Assembly (NCBI GenBank): GCA_031310005.1
Contig: CM062385.1
Span: 1-64,000 of the forward strand
Direction: 5' to 3'
Length of the DNA: 64,000 nt
Source: Dactylellina haptotyla
Lineage: Eukaryota > Ascomycota > Orbiliomycetes > Orbiliales > Orbiliaceae
Positions within the stretch are counted from its first letter, which is position 1, and every line of letters begins with the position of its first letter. The position numbers and the translations under genes are program-made. Under the pieces are notes generated by a model. That model saw only the letters and a program-made list of their open reading frames with translations. It searched no databases and was not told where the DNA came from. Shown here in pieces: positions 43,651 to 58,600 of this stretch.

Positions 43651-45100
43651 AAAAATTTTAAAAAATATCGATAGTATATTATAATTATTTTTGAAGTATT
43701 AAATAAATATAATTTTAAAATTAAATTAAAAAAAATGGAATTCAAAATTATAAAATACAAATTTTTTAAAGTTATAATTATAATCTAAAAAATTAAGATG
43801 GATTTTAAAAAAATTGATATTATTTAAAAATAATTTTGATTTTAAAATATTAAAAATATTTAAACCTTTTTAAAATTATACAACTATTATTAATAATTCA
43901 TTAAGTAATATAATTATATATTTATTATTTTTTTAAAATTAACAAAAATTAATATATATTTTAATATGACCTTTAATCAAATATACATTTTTAATACTTT
44001 TAAAAAATTTTTTTAATTTTTATTTTTAAATTATATAATTTTAATTTATTTATTAAAATTGAAATAGATATTTTTAATATTATATTAGGAATTTATCTAT
44101 ATTAATTATAATTAATTTAAAATAGTACTCTATTATCTATCTTTTTATAAATTTAACATAATTAAATTATAATACTTTATTTATAATAAAAATAATAATT
44201 ATTATTTAAATTTACAAAATATGGAGAGTATATTTTTAAATAAAAAATTTTTATAGTATATTTAAATTATAAAAATTTTATTTATTTTATTTTTTAAAAA
44301 TTTTAGCTGATGATAAGTTTATTAATAAAATTTATTAATTAATATAATATAAAAATTATATATTATAAAAAAATTTTAAAATTAATACTATTAATCAACG
44401 ATCTAATTTAATAATTAGAATTTAGTTAGATAAAGAAACTATTTTTAAAAAAATAATATATAACTATTTTAATTAATAAAATTTTTAATTTTATTTTTAT
44501 ATTTTAGAAAATTAGTTTATAAAAATCTTAAACAAAATTATAATAAATATTTAATAATAAAAAAATATTATTAAAAAATTTTAATATTTTAAACTATTTT
44601 ATAATAAAAAAATTTATTTTTTAAAAATTTTTTATATCTTTATTAAAAATTTTAATAATAATTTATTAAGTAATATTATAATATATTAGTTTATAAATAT
44701 TTAAAAATTAAATATATTTAAGAATTTTTAATTAAATTTTATTTTTAATTTTAAATGTAATAATATATTAAATAATATATTAAAATTTATAATATATATT
44801 ATTAAAATAAATTTAATTAATATTTGTTTTATAGAAAGTTATAATTTTATGATATATTTTTAAAATTATTTTAAATTATTTTATATGATTTTATATAAAA
44901 ATATTTTTTTAAGAGATTCTTTTATAAACATTATTTATAATAAAGTTTTAGTTATTATTTGTAAGTTTAGTAAAGTAATAATTTTAAAATTATAAAATTT
45001 TAAATAATTTATAATAAAATTTGAATAAATTTATAATAAATGAATTTTCAATTAATATAAATTATAATGTAAATATATTTATAATAAAAATATATTATTT

Positions 45101-45195
45101 ACTAATAAATTCTAAAATTTAGTTAGGAATTAGATTGGTATTAAAATTAATATTATTAGTAAAGGATATACTCAAACGAATAAAATTATAAAATA
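45101..45195 (+). pseudogene. Integrase core remnant
   Basis: Frame gives TNKF, a stop, NLVRN, then IGIKINIISKGYTQTN. The spacing matches the TSxFW...LGI...S..YHPQTDGQ part of Gypsy integrases. It is cut by stop codons in place of Trp and Gln. Confidence 0.7.
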
Positions 45196-45760
45196 AATTA
45201 TTTAAATTATTAAAATATGGTTAAGAAATTTTTTTAATATAAAAAATAATTAAATTAAATTATTATTATATTTTAAATTTATTTATAATATATTTAAATA
45301 TTTATTTATTAAGTACACTTTTTATAAAGTATTAAAAAATAGAATTTTATTATAATATTACCTCCTATAATATTTAAGAAAGTAATTTTAGAAATAAAAA
45401 TATATTAAAATATAAAATTTTTATAATAATTTATAAAAATTTTTAATTTATAATAAAATATATGTTATACTATTATAATCAACAATATATGGAAGTATTT
45501 TTTAAAGAAAAAATAAAGTATATTTGTTTATTAAATATATTAAATAAAAAAATAATATAAATAAAAATATAAATAAAAATTAAATTATTAAAAATATGAT
45601 TTTTTATTATTATTAAAAATTTAATAATAATATTTAAATTTGAAATTTAGGATTTATCTAAATCCATTAATCTTTTTATATTTTATTTTTAAAACTAATT
45701 TTTCTAAATCTAAGAAAAAATCTAGAAAATAAAGAATTAGAATATAAAAATTATATAAAA

Positions 45761-45870
45761 TATAAATTTAAAAAAATCTTTAATAAATTTAATGAAAATA
45801 ATAAATATTTAATTAAATGGTTATTATTATATAAATTATAAAATAATGAATAGATTCCTGAATATAATTT
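45761..45870 (+). pseudogene. Chromodomain remnant
   Basis: A C-terminal stretch reads YKFKKIFNKF, then NNKYLIKW, then after stops IPEYNL. This fits the chromodomain order (Y.VE.I, YLVKW, TWEP..NL). It marks the element as a chromovirus, a group that targets heterochromatin. Confidence 0.65.
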
Positions 45871-46871
45871 ATTTTTTATTATTATTTAAATTTATTTTTA
45901 ATAAAAGAATATAGTATAGTTTATAAAAAGAGGATATAAATAATTAAAAAAAATTCAATTTTAGGGTTAAAAACTACCTAAAACTTTTTGATAAATCCTT
46001 GTTATTTTTTTTTTAATGAAAATTATATTTAAATTATTTTAAGTTTTAATTTATTTGATAATTTTTTTGGTTTTTTCTTATTTTGCTAATTATTTTAATA
46101 AATTATTTTTATAAATAATTATTTTCATATATTTTATTTTTAATAATTTTAACTTTTTATATTTTTTTATAACTTTTATTTAAATTTTAGATGTTTTTTG
46201 TTATATTAGAATTTACTTTTTTTCTAATTTTTCTAATTTTTTTTTTTTATCCTCCACCTAATAATCTAGCCAATCTACTATAAGATAAATTAATAAAAAG
46301 AATCGGATATAAAACACCTAGAAAATATTTATATAAATTTATTAAACAACTACACCGCTTATTTTAAGTGTAAATGGAATAGTTTACATTCTTAGATATG
46401 ATAAAGTAAAAATAATTATTTCAAATATAAAACTTATAAGAAAGAAAAGTAAAAATGCTAGAATTTTTAATCCAATCAACTTAAATAATGTAACACTAAT
46501 AAAAAATTTATTTTAATTTTTTTTAATGTTTATTTACTAATATTATTATTTTTAAAAATATGTTAATTATTTGTACTCACAAAAATGTTTTATGGTTTAA
46601 ATTTTATTTGATTATTTTAATTTGATTATTATATTTTTATATATGTATAATTATATAAACACCTACCCTAAAATAAATTTTATACTATAATATAAACTAT
46701 TATTTTATATAAATTTAACTTTAATACAAAAATTAATAATATATAAAATCGAATTTTTATAGGAACGATAATGGTATATTATTATCCTATATTAATTACT
46801 ATTATTTATATAGAATTTTAGATTTTATAAAAAATTACTTATATAAAAGCTTATTTTAAAAAAGAAAATAA

Positions 46872-47420
46872 TATTATAAATTATAAGTTTTAATAGTATA
46901 AATATTTATACTTTATTTTACATTATACTATTTTGATTTTTATTATTATATTTTATATTTATAGATATATATTATTTATAATATATTTGTTTGTAAAATC
47001 TATTTATTTATTTTATATATTATATTATAGTATAACATAATTATTTGTTTATTTATCTCTTAATTTAAATAAATAATATGAGAATTTTAAAAAATTTATT
47101 TACTCATATATTTTATTTATACAAATATATAAAAAAAATAAATTTTTTTAAAAAATATTCTATAATATTTATATATATAAGATTATTATTAGAATTAATA
47201 AAATACTTTTATTTTTATCAGTTAATTTAAATATAATTTAATATTTAATTATTTTTATTTTATTATTATTATATATTTTAAACAAACTATTTTTAATATT
47301 TTATAATTCTATATATATTTCTTACTAAAAAATCTAGGTATTTTAGGTAGAAAGAAAGTTTTACATATCTTAGTATTGCATATTTATACCATTACCTTGG
47401 GTAACGTACGAAGTGTAATA
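46872..47420 (+). repeat. 3' LTR, 549 bp
   Basis: Same length as the 5' LTR. In its first 25 bases, 11 positions differ from the 5' LTR and every change is C-to-T or G-to-A. Its end (GTAACGTACGAAGTGTAATA) is well preserved. The right target copy GTTTT follows. Confidence 0.9.
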
Positions 47421-47425
47421 GTTTT

Positions 47426-48032
47426 AAAATATAGTAATTATAATAATAAATTATTTAAATTATAAATTATATATTATTAAAATATATATAAATATTTTAT
47501 TTTTTGGATGGTTTTTAATATTTTAATTTAATATTATCTTTTATTTTTATAATTTAAAATTTTTTAATATATTATTTTAATATTTATTATTAATTTTTTA
47601 AAAATTCTATTTTACTATAATTTATTATTAAAAAATAATCCTCTTTAATTAATAAAAATAAAATAATATTTATATATTTTAAAAATTTTATTTATAAAAT
47701 TTACTTCTTTAATAATTTTATAAATATAAGTAATTATATTTTAATAAATATTATAACTTCATTATTAATTATATTAATATTTAATAATAATTATACTTCT
47801 TTTAATCCCTAGTTTACTTTATAAAATAGATTTATTGCTATAAATAGTTGTGAAAGTTTGTTAATTATTTTAAAATTTTTATTAAACATATATATTATTT
47901 AATAATTAAATTAAAATAATTTTAATTATTATTTTACTATCTTTCCCATAATATTACTAGAATTTAATATAAATATTAATATAATATAATTAATATAAAT
48001 AATTATAAGGTGTGGGGAGCCCATTAAATAAT
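47426..48032. other. AT-rich spacer between elements
   Basis: AT-rich, no ORF. A small non-AT patch (GGTGTGGGGAGCCC, 48009-48022) survives just before an inverted LTR. Origin unknown; could be older repeat DNA. Confidence 0.5.
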
Positions 48033-48865
48033 TGTTATACTTCATACGCTACCCAATGTAATAATATAAATATGTAATATTAAAATATATAAAACTTTTT
48101 TTTTATTTAAAATATTTGGGTTTTTTAGTAAAAAATATATATAAAATTATAAAATATTAAAAATAGTTTATTTAGAGTGTGTAATAATAATAAAATAAAA
48201 ATAATTAAATATTAAATTATATTTGAGTTGATTAATAAAAATAGAAATATTATATTAATTTTAAAGATAATTTTATATATAAAAATGGTTTAATATATTT
48301 ATAATAAATTATAAATTATAATAAATTATGGTTTATAATTTATAATTTATAATAAATAATAATTTATAAGATATATTATATTATAATTTAAAGTATTGAA
48401 TAGGTAAGTAAGTTTTATAATTAAATATATTAAAAATAATATATATTTATAAATATAAAATATGGTATAGAAATTAAAAATAATATAGTGTAAAGTAAGA
48501 TTTAAGTATTTATATTATTAAAATTTATAATTTATAATATTATTTTTTTTTTTTTTTAAAATAAATTTTTATATAGATAGTTTTTTATAAAATCTAAAAT
48601 TTATAAATAATAATAATTAAATATAAAATAATAATATTATTATTTCTATATAAAAATTTAATTTTATATATTATAAATTTTTATATTAGAGTTGGGTTTA
48701 TATAAAATAATAGTTTATATTGTAGTATAGGATTTATTTTAAAATAAATACTTATATAATTATATATATATAAAAATATAATAATTAAATTAAAATAGTA
48801 AAATAAAATTTAAATTATAAAATATTTTTATAAATATAAGTAATTAATATATTTTTAAAAATAAT
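48033..48865 (-). mobile_element. Inverted LTR plus ~330 bp of element 3' interior
   Basis: Begins TGTTATACTTCATACGCTACCC, the reverse complement of the LTR end, and runs to 48539 as an LTR of ~507 bp (about 40 bp internally deleted). Next to it the reverse-complemented 3' end of the element interior is recognisable to about 48865, where the match stops. It is a truncated, inverted copy. Confidence 0.75.
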
Positions 48866-49099
48866 AATGCTAGTAGATTATTATATAAAATTATTAATTA
48901 AGCGATGTTAAAATTAAATTTATTATATTAAAACATAAGAGAAAAAGTTTTAAATAATTTATAAATTTTATAAAAAGTATAATTTTTTTTATATAATAAA
49001 ATTTTTTAATAAAAGATATTTTAATTATATTTATTATAATTATAATTATATTTAGAAAGTGATTAATAAATTTTTATAATTTTTATATTGTTAATAAAG
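48866..49099. other. AT-rich DNA between copies
   Basis: AT-rich, unmatched. Its right edge, TAAAG, is the left flank of the next LTR. Confidence 0.4.
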
Positions 49100-49648
49100 T
49101 GTTACAGACCACGAGTCTTGATAGTACAAATACCTGTACCTTGCTTTATACTATATTGTTCTAATTTCTACTGTTGTACTTTATATTTATAGATATATAT
49201 TACTTATAATATGTTTGTTTGTGAAGTCCGCCTACCTATTCTGTATATCATACTGTGGTATAATATAATTGTTTGTTTGTTTATCTCTTAACTTAAATAA
49301 GTAATACGAGAATTTTAAAAAACTTGTTTGTTCATACATTTCGTCTATGCAAGTATATAAAAAGAATAAATTTTTTTAAAAAATATTTTATGATACTTAT
49401 ATATATAAGATTATTGTTAAAACTGATAAAGTGTTTTTATTTTTATTAATTAATTTAAATATAATTCAATATTTAATTATTTTTATTTTATTATTATTAT
49501 ATATTTTAAACAAACTATTTTTGATATTTTATAATCCTATATATATTTTTTACTAAAAAACCTAGGTATCCTAAATAAAAAGAGAGTTTTGCATATCTCA
49601 GTATTGCATATTTGTACCATTATCTTGGGTAATGTACGAAGTGTAATA
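49100..49648 (+). repeat. 5' LTR of the second copy
   Basis: Starts TGTTACAGACCACGAG and ends AATGTACGAAGTGTAATA. It is one of the least mutated LTRs here. Confidence 0.85.
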
Positions 49649-52600
49649 GAAAATTTTTTTCCAAAAAAAGCTATATATTTATAATTTATTTGAAATTCTT
49701 TAAATAATTTATAAGAAAAATATAAAATTTAAGAAGAAATCTGTTTACAATAGATTTTGAAAACTATATATCAATATAAACTTAAAATTTATTTATAAAA
49801 AAATTGTAAAATTATTTAATATTCTCTTATCAACCTGTTATATAAAAAATTAATTTAAAAAAGATTTACCAATTTTTTAATTATTAATGATATTATTTAA
49901 TTATTAAAAATTAAATCTTTTATTAAATAAATTTTTAAAAATTGGATGTTAAAATTAATAAAAATTATAAAAAACATTATATTTAGATATTAAGGAAATT
50001 AGTGTTTTAAATAATTTACCTTACCAAATATTAAATTTATAAAATATGATCATTTAATATTTTATATTAATAATAATAGGAATTGGCCTAATTTATTAAT
50101 CAATATATAAAACTTTATAAAATGCATCAATACTAATTATATAGATACCTAATATAAATCTTATCAAATTTATATATTAAGATTATATAGATTAAATAGT
50201 CACTTTTAACTATAAATATATAGAAAAATAATGAAGAAATTTTTATTAATCTTATTAATAAATTATTTATTTTATAATACTTTATTATTATAAAATTAAA
50301 TTAGCATAAGATTATAAAATATATTAATCTTATATAGAGAATTATAGTACTATTGAAATAATATTAAAAATTAACATTATAAAAATTGAAAAAAGAAAAA
50401 AATGCTAATTTTATAAATTAAAATTTTTAACTATTATTTCTATAATAAAAACCTATATACTTATACCAATTATATATAAAAATAGATTAATATAATTTTT
50501 ATAATACATTAAAAGAAATTTTAAAACTATATATTTAAAAAATTACCCAAATTATAAATAATAATTTTATTATAAAAAGATTTAAAATTTCATATTTAAA
50601 ATTATTAATAAAATATTTTAATTATAATAATTATAATAAATATATTATTTAATTTTTAAAAATGGGAAAAAGTTAGAAATATTATTAATAATATAAAATT
50701 TAATAATATTAAATAATATAATATTTTAAATTAAAAAACTTTGGATAATGATATATATTAAATTGTCTAATTTTAATTTTGTTAAAAAAGATTTAATAAA
50801 TTTTAATTAAATTAAAAATAATATTTTTAAATATCTTATATTATTAATGAAAATCTTACACAAGTTTTTATAAATAATAAAATAAAAACTATATATATTT
50901 CAAAAAATATATTAAAAATATAATTTTTATATAATTTAAAAATATTATATATAATATTATTGCTTTTAAAAGATTTTTAAGAATAATCAAATATAAAATT
51001 GATATTACCCTTATCATTAATAAACATTTTAAAAACAAATTATCAACATTTTTAATTTTATTAATAACAATTTTATTTTAAAATATAACTAATTAAAGAC
51101 CATAACTTAATTATAAGTTTCCAAAATAAAATAATTAAATTTACTTACTATAACTATTAATAAAATTTATATTAAATTTAATAAATAATTTATAAATAAT
51201 TAAAGGAAGTCTATCTATAATTTATGGAATATTTTTCTAATAAAAAATTTACTTACTTTTAAAATAAATTTAATATTTTTAAATAGATATGGTTTAAAAC
51301 TAAAAATATTGTTAAAATTATTAAAGTAATTTTTAAAGATATATTTTTAAAAAATTCTAAAATGGATATTTAAATAGATTTAAATTTTTGAAAAAATTAA
51401 ATAAAAATATATTATTATTATTTAATAAATTTATTTATAAAATATTATTATAAAAAGGTATTACTTTTAAATTTTTATTTATTTATATTTATATAAAAAG
51501 AATTTGAAATATTTAAAAATATATTAAAAAATTTATAAAAGGATATATCTATCTTTTAAAATTTTTATAGGATATTTAATTTTTTTATTTTTAAAAAAAT
51601 AGAAAATTATGAATTTATATTGACTATTAAAGTTTTAATATTATTATAATTAAAATTATAATAATTTATTTTGGATCAATGAATTTTAAATTAATTAATT
51701 AAAATTATTTATTTTACTAAACTTAATAACTAATTATATTATTATTTATTATAATTTATAAGTTGTTCCAAAGAATATTTGGAAATAATATAAATATTAC
51801 TATAATTTATTTAAATATTTAATTATGTTTATAGGATTAATATATTTTATATTTTTAAACCTTTATAAATTATATATTAAAAAATTATATTAATAAGATA
51901 TATATTATCTATTTAAATGATATATTAATTTATAATAAAAATTCCAAAAAACATTAACAACATATTATAATTATTTTTAAAACATTAAATAAATATAATT
52001 TTAAAATTAAATTAAAAAAATGGAATTTAAAATTATAGAATATAAATTTCTTAAAACCATAATTATAACCTAAAAAATCAAATAAATTTTAAAAAATTGA
52101 TGTTATTTAAAAATAGTTTTAATTTTAAAATATTAAAACATCTAAGTTTTTAAAATTATATAATTATTATTAATAATTTATTAAGTAATATAATTATATA
52201 TTTATTGTTTTTCAAAATTAATAAAATTTGGTATATATTTTAATATGATTTTTAATTAAATATATACTTTTAATATTTTTAAAATTTTTTTTAATTTTTA
52301 TTTTTAAATTATATAATCTTAATTTATTTATTAAAATTGAAATAAATGTTTTTAATATTACACTAGAAATTTACTTATATTAATTATAATTAATTTAAAA
52401 ATAGTATTTTATTGCCTATTTTTTATAAATTTAATATGATTAAATTATAATACCCTATTTATAATAAAAAATGATAGTTATTATTTAAAATTTATAAAAT
52501 ATAGAGAGTATATTTTTAAATAAAAAATTTTTATAATATATTTGGATTATAAAATTTTATTTATTTTTATTTTTAAAAATTTTAATAAATGATAAGTCTA

Positions 52601-55121
52601 TTAATAAAAATTTATCAATTAATATAATATAAAAATTATATATTATAAAAAAAGAGAATTTTAAAGTTAACATTATTAATTGATAACTTAATTTAATAAT
52701 TGAAATCTAATTTAACAAAAATTATTTTTAAAAAAGTAATATATAATTATTTTAATTAATAAAATTTTTAATTTTATTTTTATATTTTAGAAAACTAATT
52801 TATAAAAATTTTAAGTAAAATTACAATAAATATTTTATTATAAAAGGATATTATTAAAAATTTTAATACCCCAAATTATTTTATAATAGAAAAGGATTTA
52901 TTTTTTAAAAATTTTTTTATATTTTTATTAAAAACTTTAATAATAATTTATTAAATAATATTATAATATATTAACCTATAGATATTTAAAAATTAAATAT
53001 ATTTAAAAATTTTTAACTAAATTTTATTTTTAATTTTAAATATAATAATATATTAAATAATATGTTAAAATTTATAATATATATTGTTAAAATAAATTTA
53101 ATTAATATTTACCTATAAAAGTTATAATTTTATAATATATTTTTAAAATTATTTTAAATTATTTTATATAATTTTATATAAAAATATTTTTAAAAAATTT
53201 TTTATAAATATTATTTATTAATTATTACCTATAAATTTAATAAAGTAATAATTTTAGAATTATAAAATTTTAAATAGTTTATGATAAAATTTAAATAAAT
53301 TTATAATAAATAAATTTTTAATTAATATAGATTATAATTTAAATATATTTATGATAAATATATTATTTATTAATAAATTTTAAAACTTAGTTAAAAATTA
53401 GATTAGTATTAAAATTAATATTATTAATAAAAAATATATTTAAATAAATAGAGTTATAGATAATTATTTAAATTATTAAAATATAGTTAAAAATTTTTTA
53501 ATATAATATAGAATAATTAAATTAAATTATTATTATATTTTAAATTTATTTATAATATATTTAAATATTTATTTACTAAATATATACTTTATGAAATATT
53601 TAAAAAATAAAATCTTATTATAATCTTATTTTTATAATATAAAGAAATTATTTTAAAAATAGAAAAATATATTAAAAATATAAAAATTTTTATAATAATT
53701 TATAAAAAAATTTTAATTTATAATAAAATATATATTATATTATTATAATTAATAATATATAAGTACTTTTTTAAAAAAGAAGATAAAATATATTTGTTTA
53801 TTAAATATATTAAATGGAAAGATAATAAAATAAAAATTAGATTATTAAAAATATGGATTTTTTATTATTAAAAATTTAATAATAATATTTTTAAATTTAA
53901 AATTTTAAAACCTATTTAAATCCATTAATTTTTATATTTTATTTTTAAATTAACCTTTCCAAACTTAAAAAAACTTAGAAAATAAGGAACTAGAATATAA
54001 AATTATATAAAATATAAATTTGAAAAAATCTTTAATAAATCTAATAAAATAATAAGTATTTAATTAAATAAGCACTGTACAAATTATAAGATAATAAATG
54101 GATTTTTAAACATAATTTATCCCTTATTATTTAAACCTATTTTTAGCAGAAAAATATAATATAATTTACAAAAAAAGGATGTAAATGTTTAAAAAAAATT
54201 TAATTTTAAAATTAATAATTAATAAAATTGTTTATAGTTTCTTAATAGATTTGCACTATTTTTTTTTTAATAAAAATTATATTTATATTTTTATAAAATT
54301 TAATTTTCACTTATTTAGCCATTTTTTTTTATTTAATTAATTATTTCAATAAATTATTTTATAGATGATTGCTTTTATATATTTTATTTTTAATAATTTT
54401 AGTTTTTTATATTTTTTTATAATTTTTATTTAAATTTTAGATGTTTTTTGTTATATTAGAATTTATTTTTTTTTTAATTTTTCTAATTTTTTTTCCTTAT
54501 CCTTCACTTAATGATCTAATCAGTTTATTATAAATCAATTAATAAAAAAAACTGGATATAAAAATCTAAAAAATACTTATGTAAGTCTACCAAACAACTA
54601 TATTACCTATTTTGGATATAAATAGAATAGCTTATATTTTTAAATATAATAAAGTAAAAGTATTTGTTTTAAATATAGAATTTATAAAAAAAAAAAGTAA
54701 AAATATTAGAATTCTCAATCTAATTAGTCTAAATAATGTGATATTAATAAAAAATTTATTTTAATTTCTTTTAATATCTGTTTATTAGTATTATTATTTT
54801 TAAAAATATATTAATTACTTATATTCATAAAAATATTTTATAATTTAAATTTTATTTTACTATTTTAATTTAATTGTTATATTTTTATACATATATAATT
54901 ATATAAACATTTATTTTAAAATAAATTTTATATTACAATATAAACTATTATTCTATATAAATTTAATTTTAACACAAAAATTAATAATATATAAAATTAA
55001 ATTTCTATATAAGAATAATAATAGTATACTATTATCCTATACCTAATTATTATTATTTATATAAAATTTTAAATTTTATAAAAAAATTATTTATATAGAA
55101 GCTTATTTAAAAAAAAAATAA

Positions 55122-55669
55122 TATTACAAATTATAAATCTTAATAATATAAATATTTATATCCTACCTTACACTACACTGTTTTAAGTTCTACTATTATA
55201 TTTTATATTTATAAATATATATTATTTTTAATATGTTTATTTGTAAAGCTTACATACTTATTTAGAATATTATATTATAGCACAATATAAATATTTGTTT
55301 GTTCATTTTTTAACTTAAATAAGTAATATAAAAATTTTTAAAAATTTGTTTATTTACATATTTTATCTATATAAGTATATAAAAAGAATAAGTTTTTAAA
55401 AATATTTTATAATATTTATATATATAAAATTATTATTAAAATTAATAAAATATTTTTATTTTTATTAATTAATTTAAATATAATTTAATATATTTAATTA
55501 TTTTTATTTTATTATTGTTATATATTTTAAATAAGCTATTTTTAATATTTTATAATTTTATATATATTTTTTATTAAGAAACCTAGGTATCCTAGATAAA
55601 GAGAAAATTTTACATATCTTAGTATTGCATATTTGTATCGTTATATTGGGTAATATACGAAGTATAACA
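55122..55669 (+). repeat. 3' LTR of the second copy
   Basis: Starts TATTACAAATTATAAAT (eroded) and ends ATACGAAGTATAACA. It abuts directly on an inverted LTR fragment. Confidence 0.8.
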
Positions 55670-58600
55670 ATAATATAATATATTAAATAAATATATAGGC
55701 TTTATAGACAAATATATTAAGAATAATATATATTTATAAATATAAAGTATGGTAATAAAATTTAAAATAATATAATATAAAATAAAGTATAAATATTTAT
55801 ATTATTAAAATTTATAATTTATAATATTATTTTTTTTTTTTAGAATAAGTTTTTATATAAGTAGCTTTTTTTTAAAATTTAAAATTTTATATAAATAATA
55901 GTAATTAAATATAAGGTAGTAATATACTATTATTATTTTTATATAAGAATTTAATTTTATATATTATTAATTTTTATATTAGGGTTAGATTTATATAAAA
56001 TAATAGTTTATATTATAATATAAAGTTTATTTTAAATAAATACTTATATAATTATATATATAAAAGTATATATATATAAAAGTATAATAATTAAATTAAA
56101 ATAATAAAATAAAATTTAAATTATAAAATATTCTTATAAGTATGAATAATTAATATATTTTAAAAATAATAATATTGGTAGATAAATATTAAAAAAATTA
56201 AAATAAATTTTTATTAATATTATAATATTTAGGCTAATTAAATTAAGAATTTTAATATTTTTATTTTTTTTTATAAGTTTTATATTTGAAATAATTATTT
56301 TTATTTTATTATATTTAAGAATATAAGTTATTTTATTTATATTTAAAATAAATGGTATAATTATCTAATAAACTTGCGTAAATATTTCTTAAATTTTATA
56401 TTTGGTTTTGTATTGATTATTTTATAATAAATTAACTAAATTGTTAAATAGAGGATAAGGAGAAAAAGTTAAAATTAAAAAAAAGTAAATTTTAATATAG
56501 TAAAAATATTTAAAATTTAAATAAAATTATAAAAAAATATAAGAAATTAAAATTATTAAAAATAAAATATGTAAAAATAATTATTTATAAAAATAACTTA
56601 TTAAAACAATTGGTTAAATAAAGGTAATTAAATAAATAGAAATTAAATTTTATAAATATAAATATAATTTTATTAAAAAAAAATAATATAAATTTATTAA
56701 GAAATTATAAACAATTTTATTAATTATTAATTTTAAAATTGAATTTTTTTTAATTATTTATATTTTTTTTTTATAAATTATACTATAAATTTTTACTAAA
56801 AATAAATTTAAATAATAATAGAAAATAAATTATATTTAGGAATTTATTTATTATTTTAAAGTCTATATAATAATAATTATTTAATTAAATATTTATTATT
56901 TTTATTAAATCTATTAAAAATTTTTTTAAATTTATATTCTATATAATTTTTATATTCTAATTCTTTTTTTTCTAAATCTTTTTTTAAACCTAAAAAAATT
57001 AGTTTTAAAAATAAAATATAGAAGGATTAATAAATTTGGGTAAATCCTAAAATTTCGAATTTAAAAATATTATTATTAAATTTTTTGGTGATGGTGAAAA
57101 GTCTATATTTTTAATAATTTAGTTTTTTATTTTGCTATTTTTTTTATTTAATATATTTAATAAGTAAATATATTTTTTTTTTTTTTTTTAAAAGAGGTAC
57201 TTTTATATGTTGCTAATTATAATAATATGATATATATTCTATTATAAATTAAAAATCTTTTTATAAATTATTATAAAAATTTTTTATATTTATAATATAT
57301 TTTTTTATTTTTAAGATAATTTTTTTAAATATTATAAAAAATAATATTACAATAAGATTCCATTTTTTAAATATTTTATAAAAAATATATTTAATAAATA
57401 AATATTTAAACATATTATAAATAAATTCGAAATATAATAATAATTTAATTTAATTATTTTATACCATATTAAAAAACTTTTAATTATATCTTAATAATTT
57501 GAATAATTTGTTTTATAATTTTATTTATCTAAATATATAATATTAATTTTAATATTAATTTAATTTTTAATTAAATTTTAAAATTTACTAATAAATAATA
57601 TATTTTATTATAAATATATTTAAATTATAATTTATATTAATTAAAAATTTATTTATTATAAATTTGTTTTAATTTGTTATAAACTATTTAAAATTTTATA
57701 ATTTTAAAATTGTTATTTTATTAAATTTGTAAATAATTAAAATTTTATTATAAATAATATTTATAAAAAATCTTTTAAAAAAATATTTCTTATATAAAGT
57801 TATATGAAATAATTTAGAATAGTTTTAAGAGTATATTATAAGATTATAATTTTTATAAAATAAATATTAATTAAATTTATTTTAATAGTATATATTATAA
57901 ATTTTAATATATTATTTAATATATTATTATATTTAAAATTAGAAATAAGATTTAATTAAAATTCTAAATATGTTTAATTTTTAATATTTATAAATTAATA
58001 TATTATAATATTGTTTAATAAATTATTATTAAAATTTTTAATAAGGATGTAAAAAAATTTTTAAAAAAATAAATTTTTTTATTGTAAAATAATCTAAAAT
58101 ATTAGAGTTTTCTAATAATATTTTTTTATAATAGGATATTTATTATAATTTTATTTAAAATTATTTATAAATTAGTTTTCTAAAATAAAAAAATAAGATT
58201 AAGAATTTTATTAATTAGAATAATTATATATTGCTTTCCTTTAAAAATAGTTTTTTTATTAGGTTAGATTTTAGTTATTAAATTAAATTATTAATTGATA
58301 GTATTAGCTTTAAGTTTTCTTTTTTTATAGTATATAATTTTTATATTATATTAGTTAATAAATTTTTATTAATTTGTTATTTATTAAAATTTTTTAAAAA
58401 TAAAAATAAATAAGATTTTTATAATTTAAGTATACTATAAAAATTTTTTATTTGAAGATATATTCTTTATATTTTATAAGTTTAAATAATAGCCATTATT
58501 TTTTTATTATGGATAGGATATTATAATTTAATTACGTTAAATTTATAAAAAATAAGTAATAAAATACCATTTTAAATTAGTTATAATTAATATAAATAAG

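Larger units (their letters stand above)
38776..47420 (+). mobile_element. RIP-degraded Ty3/Gypsy retrotransposon with chromodomain, both LTRs
   Basis: An 8645-bp element. LTRs are 549 bp each (38776-39324 and 46872-47420), flanked by the perfect 5-bp duplication GTTTT (38771-38775, 47421-47425). The interior holds frame-broken pol remnants in the order reverse transcriptase (43306-43650), integrase (near 45101-45195) and a C-terminal chromodomain remnant (45761-45870), the order of Ty3/Gypsy chromoviruses. In RT the frame has a TGA where the family has Arg (CGA), and the YxDD site reads YLNN. Stops are frequent and nearly all C/G-losing, so it cannot be active. The first ~2 kb of the interior (39325-41350) would be gag. 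This is a fungal transposon relic. Confidence 0.9.
49100..55669 (+). mobile_element. Second forward copy with a ~2 kb 5' interior deletion
   Basis: LTRs are 49100-49648 (549 bp) and 55122-55669 (548 bp). The interior from 49649 matches the 38776 element only from about its base 41350 on, so the segment after the 5' LTR, corresponding to gag and perhaps protease, is absent. RT, integrase and chromodomain remnants remain, all frame-broken. The outer flanks TAAAG and ATAAT do not match, so a target duplication is not seen. Either the ends were rearranged or mutation erased it. Confidence 0.8.
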
